DNA of 64,000 nucleotides, taken from contig NZ_VUNA01000003.1 of NCBI RefSeq assembly GCF_009695905.1, positions 62,001-126,000 on the forward strand, read 5' to 3'. The notes below the pieces were generated by a model. That model made no database searches and had not been told where the DNA came from. It saw only the letters and a list, made by a program, of their open reading frames with translations. The position numbers and the translations under genes are program-made. Positions within the stretch are counted from its first letter, which is position 1. Every line of letters starts with the position of its first letter. The DNA comes from Mogibacterium kristiansenii. GTDB lineage: Bacteria; Bacillota; Clostridia; Peptostreptococcales; Anaerovoracaceae. Below are positions 24,699-34,838 of the stretch, in pieces.

Positions 24699-26071
24699 CT
24701 CTGTTCACGCTCCTCTGCCCACCGGCGGCATTCCCGGACGAACGCTTTCGCAAATTCCGGGTTGGACGGGTAGTACAAATGTGGGAAGCCCATCTGCTGG
24801 GCGCCATTCTTCACGATGCACTTCCACTGTTTGCCCGTCACCGGCTTCTCCGCCGTGTAGGCGGTTCCGTTATCGTCACAGTCGTAATAGTGGTATTCAT
24901 GGCCTCGGATGACCGCGCCGGTCTCATGAGCGGTCAGCGTCACATACCCGAACCGGCGGCTCTTGCTGCGGAAGCTCCGTCCGTGGTGAATGCCCGCCAT
25001 CGGCCAGACCCGCCCCGACGCGTCTTCGATGGAGTCCCCCAGGTACATAAAACCGCCGCACTCCCCGCGGATGGGAATCCCCTCCCGGGCCAATGCTCGT
25101 ATCTCATCCATTAAGCGGCGGTTTCCGCTGAGCGCCGCCAGGTGCAGCTCCGGATAACCGCCGCCGAACCACAGTCCGCAAATATCCTTCGGCAGGTGTT
25201 CCTCCGCCATCGGGGAGAATTCCACCAATTCCGCACCCAAATCCTGCAGCATCTCTCGGTTCTCCCGGTAATAGAAGCAGAAGGCTTCATCTCGGGCCAC
25301 GCCGATTCGGAGGGGTTTCCACCGTTCTCGGTACTGCACTTCCCCGATTCGGATGTCCATAGTCTCCTCTTCTTTCGGAAATTCTTTCGCTCCCCGGGCA
25401 ATTTCCAGAATCCGACCCACATCCACGTGTTGCTGGAAAAGCTTTGCCTGGGTCTGCAGCTGCTCTCGAAAGTCCTTCACCTCATCGGGAAGCACCAGCC
25501 CCAGGTATCGGCTCCGGAAGAAATCGTCTTTCCGGTTGGGCAGGCAGCCCAGCACCGGAATTCCCAGCTCTTCCTCGATGACCGGCACGAGAATCTCGCC
25601 AAATGCGGCGGATACTCGGTTCAGAATCACACCGGCGATGCGTTTGCTCCTGTCAAAATCCAAAAAGCCTTTCAATTCCGCAATAACAGAACGTCCTTTT
25701 CCGTAGCCGTTTGTCACCAGGATAATCGGCGCGTCCAACGCCTCCGCCATATGATACGTGGACGCCTCTCTTTTTATACCGGCCAGCCCGTCGTACAGGC
25801 CCATCACGCCTTCGACGACCGCCACATCCCCGGCGAATTCCCGGCAAAAAATACTCCGCGTCCGCTTTTCATCCGTAAAAAACAGGTCCAGATTTCCCGT
25901 CGGTACCCCGATGACGTTTCGGTGGTACAGGGGATCGATGTAATCCGGCCCGCACTTAAAGGAACATACCGAAACGCCCCGCTGCTGCAATGCCCGAAGC
26001 AGACTGCAGGTCACCGTCGTCTTTCCGTTCCCGCTGCCGGTGGCAGCGATGACAATTCTTGGATACTTCAT
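24695..26071 (-). CDS. cbiA: Cobyrinate a,c-diamide synthase
   Basis: 458 residues in two domains: an N-terminal ATP-binding DTBS-like domain with P-loop ATGSGNGKTT, FKCGPDYIDP and EGVMGLYDG, and a C-terminal class I glutamine amidotransferase with the nucleophile Cys in RGECGGFMYLG (about residue 339) and HEYHYYD near the end. It amidates the a and c side chains of cob(II)yrinate. The frame opens at 26122, but ATG 26071 with AAGGGG upstream and the typical MKYPRIVIAATGSG start is preferred. Confidence 0.93.
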   Translation of the reverse strand: MKYPRIVIAATGSGNGKTTVTCSLLRALQQRGVSVCSFKCGPDYIDPLYHRNVIGVPTGNLDLFFTDEKRTRSIFCREFAGDVAVVEGVMGLYDGLAGIKREASTYHMAEALDAPIILVTNGYGKGRSVIAELKGFLDFDRSKRIAGVILNRVSAAFGEILVPVIEEELGIPVLGCLPNRKDDFFRSRYLGLVLPDEVKDFREQLQTQAKLFQQHVDVGRILEIARGAKEFPKEEETMDIRIGEVQYRERWKPLRIGVARDEAFCFYYRENREMLQDLGAELVEFSPMAEEHLPKDICGLWFGGGYPELHLAALSGNRRLMDEIRALAREGIPIRGECGGFMYLGDSIEDASGRVWPMAGIHHGRSFRSKSRRFGYVTLTAHETGAVIRGHEYHYYDCDDNGTAYTAEKPVTGKQWKCIVKNGAQQMGFPHLYYPSNPEFAKAFVRECRRWAEEREQR

Positions 26072-26093
26072 GGTTTTTCCCCTTTTTGCAATC

Positions 26094-28172
26094 TCAGTTC
26101 TTATCCCCCGACAGAAGATCAAAAGAAATGATATTCACCGGATTTTGCCCTTGCATCAAGTGATACGCCCCCGCCTTCCGGCTTCGGCTCACCTGCACCT
26201 GACAGATTTCCCCCTCCAGCTCGTACTTTTCCATCAGCCGGGAAGCCTCCGCCAGAGTTTCCAGCGTAACGGTGTTCAGCACCACCCGAATCGTTCTCTT
26301 TCGATTCATCAGGTGCACCAGAATCTCCTCCAGGTGCCCCCCGCTGCCGCCGATAAAGACGTGGGTGGGATCCGGCAGGGATTCCAGGCATTCCGGGGCG
26401 GCTCCCCGGACCGCTGTTACGTTGGAAAAGCCAAATTTCTCAATATTCCGGCAGGTCAGATTGTACGCATCCTCCTTCGCCTCGATGCTGTACACCTTCA
26501 CCGACGGATCCGACCCGGCCAGCTCCACCGACACCGAACCGCTGCCGCTGCCAATATCGTACACCACCGCCGGTGCGGTGAGGTGCAGCTTGCAAATGGA
26601 CAGCGCCCGCACCTCTTCCTTGGTCATGGGCACCTTCTCCCGGACAAAAACATCATCCCCCATTCCCGGGGTGAGCCGGCGAGGCTGCGGGTCCGGATTC
26701 TCCACCAGCACCGTGCACAACCCCGGTTCTTCGAAATTCTTGCACGCCTCCGGAGGTAGCCGGAGAATCTGTTCCTGCGCCGTTCCCAGATTGCATCCGA
26801 TGTGACAGATGCAGTTTCCCCGATGCCGCTCCGCCAGCAGCTGTCCCATCCGCTGTACGTCCTTCGCACCGGAAGTAATCAGGAAGGTTTTCTCTCGGTG
26901 TGCTGCCGCATCCAGGAATTCCGGTATCCAGTCTTCTTCCGAAATTCCGTGGGTGCTGAGAATCTTTCCGTCCTGCCAGCAGATTCCCACCGCCGCCGCC
27001 AGGGCAGAGACGGAAGAAATGCCCGGAAGCACTTGCACCTCCGCTCCGTCCAGCTTCTTTAATGCCGGAACCAGGTTGCGGCATCCGCTGTAGAATCCCG
27101 TATCCCCGGAAAAGAGGATCCCCGCACAAACCGTCTCTTCTCGAGACGTCTCCTGCAACTCCGAAAGAACCGGCAGGATGCGGTCCCTCGTATAGAAGGG
27201 ATACTTTTTATAATTTCCGGCAAAGGATTCCAGCATGCGGGGCGCCCCGAAAAGCACCTGCGCCCGGTCCAGCGCCCGCCGGGCCTCCGGCGTGAGATGG
27301 CGTTCTCCGTTCATGCCGATGCCCACCAGCACCACCTTCAATCGGGTTTTGCTGAACCCTTCGCCCCCCGCCGCCCGGGCAATGTCTTCCCATGGGAACC
27401 GCTCTCGTATTTCCGAGAACACCCGCTCCAAGGAAAGTCCTTCTTCTGCGGCACGAGGCCGACGGATGATAAAGCACGTCGCCCCCGCCTTCTCCGCCGC
27501 CTGAATTCGAGCGGCTTCTCCGCCGGTTCGGCCGCTTTCCTTCATCACCAGGATTTCGGAATGCGTTTCCTGCAGCATCTGTCGATTCATTTCCTCGGAA
27601 AAGGGACCCTGCATGGCGATGATCCGGTCCCCCCGAATTCCCTGTTCCCCACAGATTTCCAAGCTTTCCACGCTGGGCAGCACCCGGACGTACAGCCGCT
27701 CCCGAAGATCCGGATACCGGCAGAATTCCGAAAGGGTCTTGCTTCCGATGGTGAGGAGAATGTTTCCGGCAGCAGACCGCAGTGCCCGGACGCAGTCCGC
27801 GGTGGAATCAAAATACCTCGCATCTTCCCGTTCCTCCGGCACCTCCGGATTTCGGCAGACCCGATAGTACGGGATTTGCCGGAAACCCTCCCGGCTTTTC
27901 CGAATATTTTTTTTCACCGCCTCCGCATAGGGATGGGTGGCATCCACGATGACCGCCGGCTGTTCCCGCTCATACAGCGCTGTCATCTCCGCCGCCGTCA
28001 GACGCCCCTGAAGCACCTGAATCCGGCCGGACTTCTCCCCCGGCGCCATCATCTGCTCCCCGTATTCCGTTGCCACCAGCACCAGGGAAGGAATCCCCGC
28101 TTCCGCCAGCTTTTCCGCCAGCCGCCGTCCCTCCGTGGTACCGCCGTAGATCAGCACTCTCTTCATCTTCAC
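26094..28172 (-). CDS. CbiJ-CbiE-CbiT triple fusion
   Basis: 692 residues carrying three corrin-ring enzymes. Residues 1-255 are precorrin-6A reductase (CobK/CbiJ: GGTTEGRRLAEKL, DATHPYAEAV). Residues about 275-480 are the C5-methyltransferase CbiE (VVLVGIGMNGERHLTPEA, LPGISSVSALAA). Residues about 500-690 are the decarboxylating C15-methyltransferase CbiT (VYDIGSGSGSVSVELA, FIGGSGGHLEEIL). CbiE-CbiT fusion is common (CobL); adding CbiJ in front is less usual. It carries consecutive reduction, methylation and decarboxylation steps in one chain. Confidence 0.92.
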   Translation of the reverse strand: MKMKRVLIYGGTTEGRRLAEKLAEAGIPSLVLVATEYGEQMMAPGEKSGRIQVLQGRLTAAEMTALYEREQPAVIVDATHPYAEAVKKNIRKSREGFRQIPYYRVCRNPEVPEEREDARYFDSTADCVRALRSAAGNILLTIGSKTLSEFCRYPDLRERLYVRVLPSVESLEICGEQGIRGDRIIAMQGPFSEEMNRQMLQETHSEILVMKESGRTGGEAARIQAAEKAGATCFIIRRPRAAEEGLSLERVFSEIRERFPWEDIARAAGGEGFSKTRLKVVLVGIGMNGERHLTPEARRALDRAQVLFGAPRMLESFAGNYKKYPFYTRDRILPVLSELQETSREETVCAGILFSGDTGFYSGCRNLVPALKKLDGAEVQVLPGISSVSALAAAVGICWQDGKILSTHGISEEDWIPEFLDAAAHREKTFLITSGAKDVQRMGQLLAERHRGNCICHIGCNLGTAQEQILRLPPEACKNFEEPGLCTVLVENPDPQPRRLTPGMGDDVFVREKVPMTKEEVRALSICKLHLTAPAVVYDIGSGSGSVSVELAGSDPSVKVYSIEAKEDAYNLTCRNIEKFGFSNVTAVRGAAPECLESLPDPTHVFIGGSGGHLEEILVHLMNRKRTIRVVLNTVTLETLAEASRLMEKYELEGEICQVQVSRSRKAGAYHLMQGQNPVNIISFDLLSGDKN

Positions 28173-28175
28173 TCC

Positions 28176-28910
28176 TTACAACTCATACCCCCTAGGGGTA
28201 ATCAGCTTTCCGCCCTGAATAAAACTCCGGGAATTCCCCACGTACACCGTGGTGAACATGTTCACCTTCGCCTCCCGAAGCTCCGCCAGCGTGCAGGTCA
28301 CCGCCTGGGTTCCCTCCCGGCCGATGTTCTCCACGTAACCGCAGGCCCGGTTCGGTTCCGCGCCGGCCGCCAACATAATATCCGCCGCCTTCCGCAGGTA
28401 GTCCGCCCGCTTTCGGCTGGATGGATTGTAGATCGCCATGACAAAATCCCCCTGCACGCCGCAGCGAATCCGCCGTTCGATGACCGCCCACGGGGTCAGC
28501 AGGTCGCTGAGGGAAATCACGCAGAAATCGTGATTCAATGGCGCCCCCAGCACCGCCGCCCCGCTGTTCGCTGCCGTAATGCCCGGAATCACCGTCACTT
28601 CCGCTTCGGGGTATTCCCGCTGCAGCTCCAACATGGGCGCCGCCATTCCGTAAATCCCCGCATCTCCGCTGCACACCAGCCCCACGGTTTTTCCCGCTTC
28701 CGCCATCTCATAGCACTTTCGGCACCGGGCGATTTCCTGTCTCATGGGGGTGGTAAAAAAATCTTTCTCCGGCCAGGACGTCCGAATCAGCTCCACGTAG
28801 ACCGTGTAGCCCACGATGACATCGCAGGCGTTCACCGCCTCTGCGGCTTCCGCCGTCATGCCGGTCCGTTTTCCCGGTCCCATTCCGATTACATAAATAT
28901 GCCCCTTCAC
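28176..28910 (-). CDS. cbiH: Precorrin-3B/cobalt-factor III C17-methyltransferase
   Basis: 244 residues, an SAM-dependent tetrapyrrole methylase. YVIGMGPG at the N-terminus, CSGDAGIYGMAAPMLEL and VIPGITAANSGAAVLGAPLNHDF are diagnostic of CbiH/CobJ. It methylates C17 with ring contraction. It overlaps cbiG by 4 bp (ATGA) and sits 3 bp before the triple-fusion gene. Confidence 0.93.
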   Translation of the reverse strand: MKGHIYVIGMGPGKRTGMTAEAAEAVNACDVIVGYTVYVELIRTSWPEKDFFTTPMRQEIARCRKCYEMAEAGKTVGLVCSGDAGIYGMAAPMLELQREYPEAEVTVIPGITAANSGAAVLGAPLNHDFCVISLSDLLTPWAVIERRIRCGVQGDFVMAIYNPSSRKRADYLRKAADIMLAAGAEPNRACGYVENIGREGTQAVTCTLAELREAKVNMFTTVYVGNSRSFIQGGKLITPRGYEL

Positions 28911-29965
28911 ATTTCATTCCTTTCCGGCTGCCACTGAAAATGCCATTTTTCCTGCTCCACGATGCACAGGGTCATCCCATCCATCGCCGTCTTCCCCCGC
29001 CGCACCCGGCCGCCGCCGGCCGCGGCGGCCGCGGCACGGTGACACACGTTCCCCGTGCCGACGGTTCTCCGGACGAATTCCGACTCCGGGAATTCGCCGG
29101 AGACCCGCTCCAGCTCCGCTGGAGTGAATAAGCGGTAGGGAACCCGGCAGTACTGCGCCAGCTGAATCAGCCCGGGTTCCCCGGCTTTCCGGTCCACGGA
29201 GGCAATGCACCGAATGTCTTCCGGCTGCAGCCCTTCTTCTTCCAGCACGCATTCCAAGAACTCCTTCAGCTTCTCAAAGGGCACCCCTTTTCGGCAGCCC
29301 ATTCCAATCACCAGTTTCCGGGGGATCAGGGTCAGACATTCTTTCGGCGCCTCCGTCTCCGGAAAGCCGATAATCCCATCCGGGATGCCGGTATCTTCGG
29401 CCGTCCCGTCGCTCCGTTGCCGAAGCACCACGTTCTCCGGCACCCTCCCGGAAAATTCCGCCGGCACGGTACTTCGAAGAAGGATTTTTTCCCCCGAAAG
29501 CAGCTTCCCGGACACCCGGCGGATGGCTTCCCGGTTCCCGATGCGAAGCCCGTTCCGCCGGGCGAAATCATCGATGGCAAAACATCCGTTCACGTCCGTT
29601 GCGGTGGTGATGGCCGGATCCGCCCCGATGCGCGCTCCGATGTCCCGGGCCAGGGCGTTGGCGCCGCCCATGTGTCCGGACAGAAGCGGTATGATGTGCC
29701 GCCCCCCCTCGTCCATCACCAGCACCGGGCTGTCCTGCAGCTTATCCTTCACCAGGGGCGCCACCGTTCGGATGGCAATCCCCGCCGCCCCCACGAAGAG
29801 CAGGGGCTGGTGCATGCGAAAGCCCTCTGCCGCCCATTCTTCCGGGGATTCCTCCCGGCGACGCCAGAGGGGGATGTACTCCGTCCAGTTCGCCATCAAG
29901 CGCTCCGCCAGCTCCCGCCCCCGAGGGGTAAAGCAGGCGATTCGGATGTATCGCTTCCCCATCAT
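28907..29965 (-). CDS. cbiG: Cobalt-precorrin 5A hydrolase
   Basis: 352 residues. The N-terminal part has LLFVGAAGIAIRTVAPLVKDKLQDSPV and LSGHMGGANALARDI, and the C-terminal part has VIGMGCRKGVPFEKL, all CbiG hallmarks. It opens the delta-lactone and releases acetaldehyde, a step specific to the anaerobic pathway. Four-base overlaps with both neighbours show tight coupling. Confidence 0.93.
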   Translation of the reverse strand: MMGKRYIRIACFTPRGRELAERLMANWTEYIPLWRRREESPEEWAAEGFRMHQPLLFVGAAGIAIRTVAPLVKDKLQDSPVLVMDEGGRHIIPLLSGHMGGANALARDIGARIGADPAITTATDVNGCFAIDDFARRNGLRIGNREAIRRVSGKLLSGEKILLRSTVPAEFSGRVPENVVLRQRSDGTAEDTGIPDGIIGFPETEAPKECLTLIPRKLVIGMGCRKGVPFEKLKEFLECVLEEEGLQPEDIRCIASVDRKAGEPGLIQLAQYCRVPYRLFTPAELERVSGEFPESEFVRRTVGTGNVCHRAAAAAAGGGRVRRGKTAMDGMTLCIVEQEKWHFQWQPERNEM

Positions 29966-30723
29966 GGCTGCACCGCCTTCCGGTAGGCGGTTTCGAATTC
30001 CGGCGCATACAGCCGGGAATCCGCATAGCCGCTTTTGGCAATCACATCCCCCACCAGGACCACCGCCAGATTTCGGATGCCGTGTTCCTCGGCGGTCTTT
30101 GCCAGGGTCTCCACGGTGCAGATGTACTTCTCTTCCTCCGGCCAGGTGGCTTTGTACACGATGGCCGCCGGCGTGTCCTTCGGATATCCTCCCGCCATCA
30201 GCCGCCGGGACAGTTCCGCCATCATTCCGGTGCTGAGATAGATGGCCATGCTGGTGCGGTGGGCCGCAAAGGATTCGATCTGTTCCCTTTCCGGCACCTT
30301 GGTTCGCCCCTCCATCCGGGTGATGATCAGGGACTGGGACACCTGCGGCTGGGTGTATTCCAGGTTCAGAGATGCCGCCGCCCCAAAGCAGGCGCTGACG
30401 CCGGGACAGCTTTCATACTTGATGTTCCGAGCATCCAGCTGCCGCATCTGCTCCTGCACCGCGCCGTAAATGCTGGGTTCTCCGGTATGCAGCCGCACCA
30501 CCGTCTTTCCCGCTTCCTCTGCCTGCACCATCACCGAAATGATGTCATCCAGGGTCATCTCGGCGCTGTTGTGAATCTCACAGCCGGAATCCGCATATTC
30601 CAGAAGCTCCGGATTCACCAGCGACCCGGCGTAGATCAGCACATCCGCCCGCTGAATCAGCCGCATTCCCCGTACCGTTATCAAATCCGCCGCACCGCAG
30701 CCGGCACCTACGAAATATACCAT
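29962..30723 (-). CDS. cbiF: Cobalt-precorrin-4 C11-methyltransferase
   Basis: 253 residues, a tetrapyrrole methylase with VYFVGAGCGAADLITVRG, LIYAGSLVNPELL, LHTGEPSIYGAVQEQM and ATWPEEEKYICTVETL, all typical of CbiF/CobM. It methylates C11 of cobalt-precorrin-4. It overlaps cbiG by 4 bp and is 7 bp from cbiD. Confidence 0.94.
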   Translation of the reverse strand: MVYFVGAGCGAADLITVRGMRLIQRADVLIYAGSLVNPELLEYADSGCEIHNSAEMTLDDIISVMVQAEEAGKTVVRLHTGEPSIYGAVQEQMRQLDARNIKYESCPGVSACFGAAASLNLEYTQPQVSQSLIITRMEGRTKVPEREQIESFAAHRTSMAIYLSTGMMAELSRRLMAGGYPKDTPAAIVYKATWPEEEKYICTVETLAKTAEEHGIRNLAVVLVGDVIAKSGYADSRLYAPEFETAYRKAVQP

Positions 30724-30730
30724 CGCTCCC

Positions 30731-31864
30731 TTATCCTTTCCTTAATTTCTCCAGCATATCCATCGCTCCCGGTGACGCCGCCAGCAAGCCGAATTCATTG
30801 GAGTACAGTATGCACTCCACCGGAAGTTCCTCTCCGCCCCGTTTCCTCAGATAGTACAGAATCCGGTCCATCACCGATTCCATGCTCGTTCGAAGCAGCG
30901 CCGGCGATTCCGCCTGAATGATGCTCAGCGCCTCCTCCGTCACCCGGCAGTTCAGAATACCCCGCAGGGTGTCCATGCTTCCGCCGGCGCGAATCACTCC
31001 GGCGGCCAGCAGCTCCATCCGGGCATCCCCTTCCTTGGAATGGGTATTCATGATGCCGCCGCTCACCTTAATCAGCTTGCCGATGTGGCCGGTGAGGAGC
31101 ATGCCCCGAAAGTCCATCTCCCGAACCATGTCCACCGTATCCCCCACGTAGTTGCTGCACTTCACGCTGCGGTTCAGGTCGTAGCCGTAGGTTTCCTTCA
31201 TGAAATTCAGTCCGTAATTTCCCGGAGAGACGGCGGCAATCCGGTCGCCCAGCGCCTTCCGCTGGTTCAGCTCCACCCGAATGGTGTCCAGAATCGCCCG
31301 GGTGCTCATAGGTTCCACAATCCCCGTAGTGCCCAGGATGGAGATTCCGCCTTCGATGCCCAGCCGCGGGTTGAAGGTCCGTTCCGCGGCCGCCTCGCCG
31401 CCGGGTACGGAGAGAATCACCCGGATCCGGCCCCGAAAATCCAGCAGCTCCGCCACTTCCGAAAGCTCCTTTTCAATCATCTGCCGAGGCACCCGGTTGA
31501 TGGCCGCATTGCCTACGGGCTGATCCAGACCGGGAAGGGTCACTCGGCCCACGCCCGGGCCGCCCTCAATTTGGATTTCCAAGTCGCCGTCGGTCCGCTC
31601 TTCGGCACGCACCTCCGCCGTCACGTGAAGTCCCGTGGTCACGTCCGGATCGTCCCCGCCGTCCTTTACCACGGCGCACCGCACCCGGTTTTCTCCCCGA
31701 AAAATATCTTTTACCTCGGTCCGGAACACCGCGCCTCCGGGGGTGATGATTTCAATTTCGTCCTTCACGCTGCCGGTGAGAAGCATGTACAGCGCCGCTT
31801 TTGCCGCCGCGGCTCCGCAGCTCCCGGTGGTAAACCCCTTTCGAAGCTCCTTCTTTGAATCCAT
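30731..31864 (-). CDS. cbiD: Cobalt-precorrin-5B C1-methyltransferase
   Basis: 377 residues, starting with the CbiD hallmark LRKGFTTGSCGAAAAKAAL and containing GVGRVTLPGLDQPVGNAAIN, GTTGIVEPMS and LTGHIGKLIKVSGGIMNTHS. It performs C1 methylation in the anaerobic pathway. It is a strong marker that this operon is the oxygen-independent, early-cobalt route. Confidence 0.95.
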   Translation of the reverse strand: MDSKKELRKGFTTGSCGAAAAKAALYMLLTGSVKDEIEIITPGGAVFRTEVKDIFRGENRVRCAVVKDGGDDPDVTTGLHVTAEVRAEERTDGDLEIQIEGGPGVGRVTLPGLDQPVGNAAINRVPRQMIEKELSEVAELLDFRGRIRVILSVPGGEAAAERTFNPRLGIEGGISILGTTGIVEPMSTRAILDTIRVELNQRKALGDRIAAVSPGNYGLNFMKETYGYDLNRSVKCSNYVGDTVDMVREMDFRGMLLTGHIGKLIKVSGGIMNTHSKEGDARMELLAAGVIRAGGSMDTLRGILNCRVTEEALSIIQAESPALLRTSMESVMDRILYYLRKRGGEELPVECILYSNEFGLLAASPGAMDMLEKLRKG

Positions 31865-31867
31865 GGT

Positions 31868-32530
31868 CTATTTCCTTTCCGGCACTTTTCCGTCCCGAAT
31901 CTGATACAGCAGAGCATTGCAGATGGCCGCCGCCACATTGCTGCCCCCCTTCCGGCCCCGATTGATGATGCAGGGCACGCCGGACCGGAGAATCAGTTCC
32001 TTGGCCGGCACCACGTTCACGAAACCCACCGGCACGCCGATGATCAGCTCCGGCCGCCAGCCCGTGTTCTCCATGATTTCATGCAGGGATACCAGCGCCG
32101 TGGGCGCATTTCCCACCGCCACGATCAGGGGCTTGGTCAGCTTCGAGGCCCGCTCCATGCTCACTGTCGCCCGGGTCACGCCCCGCTCCTTGGCTTCCGC
32201 CGCCACATCCGGCTCCGCCATAAAACAGTGCACTTCGCCTCCCAGCGTGCGGAGAAATTTCTTGTTGATGCCCGACCGGGTCATATTGGTATCCGTCACG
32301 ATATCCCCGCCGGACCGCAGCACCCGGTAGGCGGTGTCCAGCGCATCCGGAGAGTAGGTCATGGTTTCCGCGTAGTCGAAATCCGCCGTAGTGTGAATCA
32401 CCCGCCGCGTCACCGGATCCTGATCTGCAGGAAGCCAAATGCCCCGCTCCCGAAGCTCCTCCCGGATAATCTCAAAACTCCGCTTCTCAATATTCCCCGG
32501 AAGCACGTATTCCAACTGAATCTCCTTCAT
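31868..32530 (-). CDS. cbiC: Cobalt-precorrin-8 methylmutase
   Basis: 220 residues, a CbiC/CobH family protein with RRVIHTTADFDYAE, DTNMTRSGINK, VAVGNAPTAL and GVPVGFVNVVPAKELI. It moves a methyl group from C11 to C12 to give cobyrinate. The frame is open upstream to 32776, but that part is the out-of-frame shadow of cbiP. ATG 32530, with a GGGAGAG site, gives the normal family length. Confidence 0.93.
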   Translation of the reverse strand: MKEIQLEYVLPGNIEKRSFEIIREELRERGIWLPADQDPVTRRVIHTTADFDYAETMTYSPDALDTAYRVLRSGGDIVTDTNMTRSGINKKFLRTLGGEVHCFMAEPDVAAEAKERGVTRATVSMERASKLTKPLIVAVGNAPTALVSLHEIMENTGWRPELIIGVPVGFVNVVPAKELILRSGVPCIINRGRKGGSNVAAAICNALLYQIRDGKVPERK

Positions 32531-32546
32531 CTCTCCCGTTTCCTTC

Positions 32547-34043
32547 CTATTCGTCGCGCCACGCCGCCTCCCGCAGCATGCCGTAAATCCTCTCCATATC
32601 CAGGCTTTCCCGCACCAGGTCCGCCAGTCGATCGTACTCCTTCTCCCGGCGCTGCCGAAAGCTCTCCCCGGAATTCTCCGGTAAAACCACGCCTTTTTTT
32701 GCCGCCAACGTCCGGCAGATCTGCTCCGCCACATTGCCGGTATCGAAAATTCCATGGACGTAGGTTCCGTACACATTCCCCTGCTGAAGGCCGTTCACTT
32801 CACCGTCCGCCCGGCAGGTCAGCGCCTCGCCCCCCTCGTTTCGGGTCTCTCCCATGTGAATCTCGTATCCCCGGTATTCCGTATCCTCCGGCATGCCCAG
32901 AATTCCGGTGCGAAGGGAAAGTCGTCCTCTTACCTGCCGTCGGTTCTTCTGCCGTTTCAGCACCGTCTCCCCGGGGAGAAGGCCCAGTCCCTTTAGACTT
33001 CCGCCCTCTTCCACCGAATCCGGGTCCGAAACCATCCGTCCCAGCATCTGGTATCCGCCGCAAATGCCGAACACCGGCACCCGCGCCGCCATCCGTTGAA
33101 CGGTCTCCGCCAGCTCCGTCTCCCAAAGCCAGCGCAGATCCCCGATGGTGTTCTTGGTTCCGGGCAGGATGACCATGTCCAATCCCGCCAGCTCTTCCGG
33201 TCGCGTAATGTAGCGAATCCCTACCCCCGGCACCATTTCAAAGGGCGATATATCCGTAAAATTAGAAATGCGCGGCAGCCGAATAACCCCGATGTTCACC
33301 AAGCTCGGCGCCGTTCCCTCAAATCGAGTGCTGAGGCTGTCCTCGTCGTCGATGTTCAACGGGCAATAGGGCACCGTGCCGATCACCGGGATGCCCGTCT
33401 TCTCCTCCAGCATTTGAATGCCGGAATCCAGAAGTGTGACATCCCCTCGGAATTTGTTGATAACCATACCTTTGATTCGCTGCTGTTCCTGCGGAGGCAG
33501 CAGCATTACCGTTCCGTAAAGCTGGGCAAACACGCCGCCCCGGTCGATATCTCCCACCAGGATTACCGGTGCGTCCACCATGTTCGCCAGTCCCATGTTC
33601 ACGATATCGTTTTCCTTGAGATTGATTTCCGCCGGGCTTCCGGCGCCCTCGATGACGATGATGTCGTTCTCCGCGGCCAGCTTTTGAAAGGCCTTCCGGA
33701 TATCCGGAATGAGCCGGGTTTTGTAGCGAAAATATTCCCGGGCCGGCATGTCCCGAAGCACCTCCCCGTTGACGATAACCTGAGATCCGATGTCATTGGT
33801 GGGTTTTAACAAAATGGGATTCATGTATACCGAGGGCTCGATGTCGGCGCATTCCGCCTGCATCACCTGAGCTCGTCCCATCTCCAGGCCCTCCTTCGTC
33901 ACAAAGGAGTTCAGCGCCATATTCTGGGATTTAAAGGGCGCCACCCGAAAACCGTCCTGCCGGAATACCCGGCACAGCCCGCCGGCCAGCAGGCTTTTCC
34001 CCGCGTTGGACATGGTGCCCTGTACCATAATTACTTTTGCCAT
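32547..34043 (-). CDS. cbiP: Adenosylcobyric acid synthase (glutamine-hydrolysing)
   Basis: 498 residues with an N-terminal DTBS-like domain ([32 protein letters not shown]) and a C-terminal amidotransferase with [10 protein letters not shown] (nucleophile Cys) and VHGIFD near the end. It amidates the b, d, e and g side chains. It abuts the transporter ATPase gene without a gap. Confidence 0.95.
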   Translation of the reverse strand: MAKVIMVQGTMSNAGKSLLAGGLCRVFRQDGFRVAPFKSQNMALNSFVTKEGLEMGRAQVMQAECADIEPSVYMNPILLKPTNDIGSQVIVNGEVLRDMPAREYFRYKTRLIPDIRKAFQKLAAENDIIVIEGAGSPAEINLKENDIVNMGLANMVDAPVILVGDIDRGGVFAQLYGTVMLLPPQEQQRIKGMVINKFRGDVTLLDSGIQMLEEKTGIPVIGTVPYCPLNIDDEDSLSTRFEGTAPSLVNIGVIRLPRISNFTDISPFEMVPGVGIRYITRPEELAGLDMVILPGTKNTIGDLRWLWETELAETVQRMAARVPVFGICGGYQMLGRMVSDPDSVEEGGSLKGLGLLPGETVLKRQKNRRQVRGRLSLRTGILGMPEDTEYRGYEIHMGETRNEGGEALTCRADGEVNGLQQGNVYGTYVHGIFDTGNVAEQICRTLAAKKGVVLPENSGESFRQRREKEYDRLADLVRESLDMERIYGMLREAAWRDE

Positions 34044-34838
34044 CTATCTAATCCATTTCCGAAGTGCTTGTGCGTATTCGTGAATTCCCCGGGCCACTTC
34101 TTCCCCGGCATCCTTTTGCAGCCCAAAGAACTGTTCCAGATTCCTCCCGGTGATCACCTCTTCCGGTGTCCCGAGGCAGGCCACCCGGCCGCCGCCGATG
34201 CATGCCACTCGGTCCGCCACGGCCGGAACGAACTCCAGCTCGTGCATGGAGAGAATCACCCCGATTTTCTTCTGCTTCGCAATTCGCCGAATCACCGAGA
34301 GGAGATCCATCTTGAACTGGATGTCCAGAAAGGACGTGGGTTCATCCAGAACCAGAACTTCCGGCTCCTGGCACAGGGCCCGGGCCAGCATAATCCGCTG
34401 CCGCTGCCCGTCGCTGATTCGGTTGTAATCCGCATCCCCAAAGGCTTCCCCTTGCACAATCCGAAGGGCTTCCTCCGCAATCTGCCAATCGGCGTCCGAA
34501 AGGATGCCCAGCTTCCCGGTGTACGGGTAGCGTCCCGCAGCCACCATCTCCCGGCAGGTCATCCATTCCGGCCGGGGCCGCTCCGTGGTAACCAGCGCCA
34601 TCTTCCGGGCCAGTTCCGTCCGTTCGATTTCCTGAATTCGCTTCTCACTGAGAAATACCGTGCCGTGAATTTCCGGAAGCTGGGAAGTCACCGTGCGAAG
34701 CAGGGTGGATTTTCCCGCCCCGTTGGGGCCGATCAGGGCCAGCACTTCTCCGGGCTTCACCTGAAGGTTTACATCTCCTATAACGATTTTCCCGTCGTAT
34801 CCCGCATCCAGGATGCGGGTCTTCAGTTCCGTACTCAT
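34044..34838 (-). CDS. FecE/BtuD-type ABC transporter ATP-binding protein
   Basis: 264 residues with Walker A GPNGAGKST, signature ISDGQRQRIMLARAL, Walker B VLVLDEPTSFLD and a switch His in SMHELEF. The frame runs on to 35270, but that portion is a shadow of the permease gene. ATG 34838 overlaps the permease stop as ATGA. It pairs with the FecCD-type permease and lipoprotein upstream. The operon and its riboswitch suggest corrinoid, cobalt-complex or a related tetrapyrrole as substrate. Confidence 0.9.
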   Translation of the reverse strand: MSTELKTRILDAGYDGKIVIGDVNLQVKPGEVLALIGPNGAGKSTLLRTVTSQLPEIHGTVFLSEKRIQEIERTELARKMALVTTERPRPEWMTCREMVAAGRYPYTGKLGILSDADWQIAEEALRIVQGEAFGDADYNRISDGQRQRIMLARALCQEPEVLVLDEPTSFLDIQFKMDLLSVIRRIAKQKKIGVILSMHELEFVPAVADRVACIGGGRVACLGTPEEVITGRNLEQFFGLQKDAGEEVARGIHEYAQALRKWIR

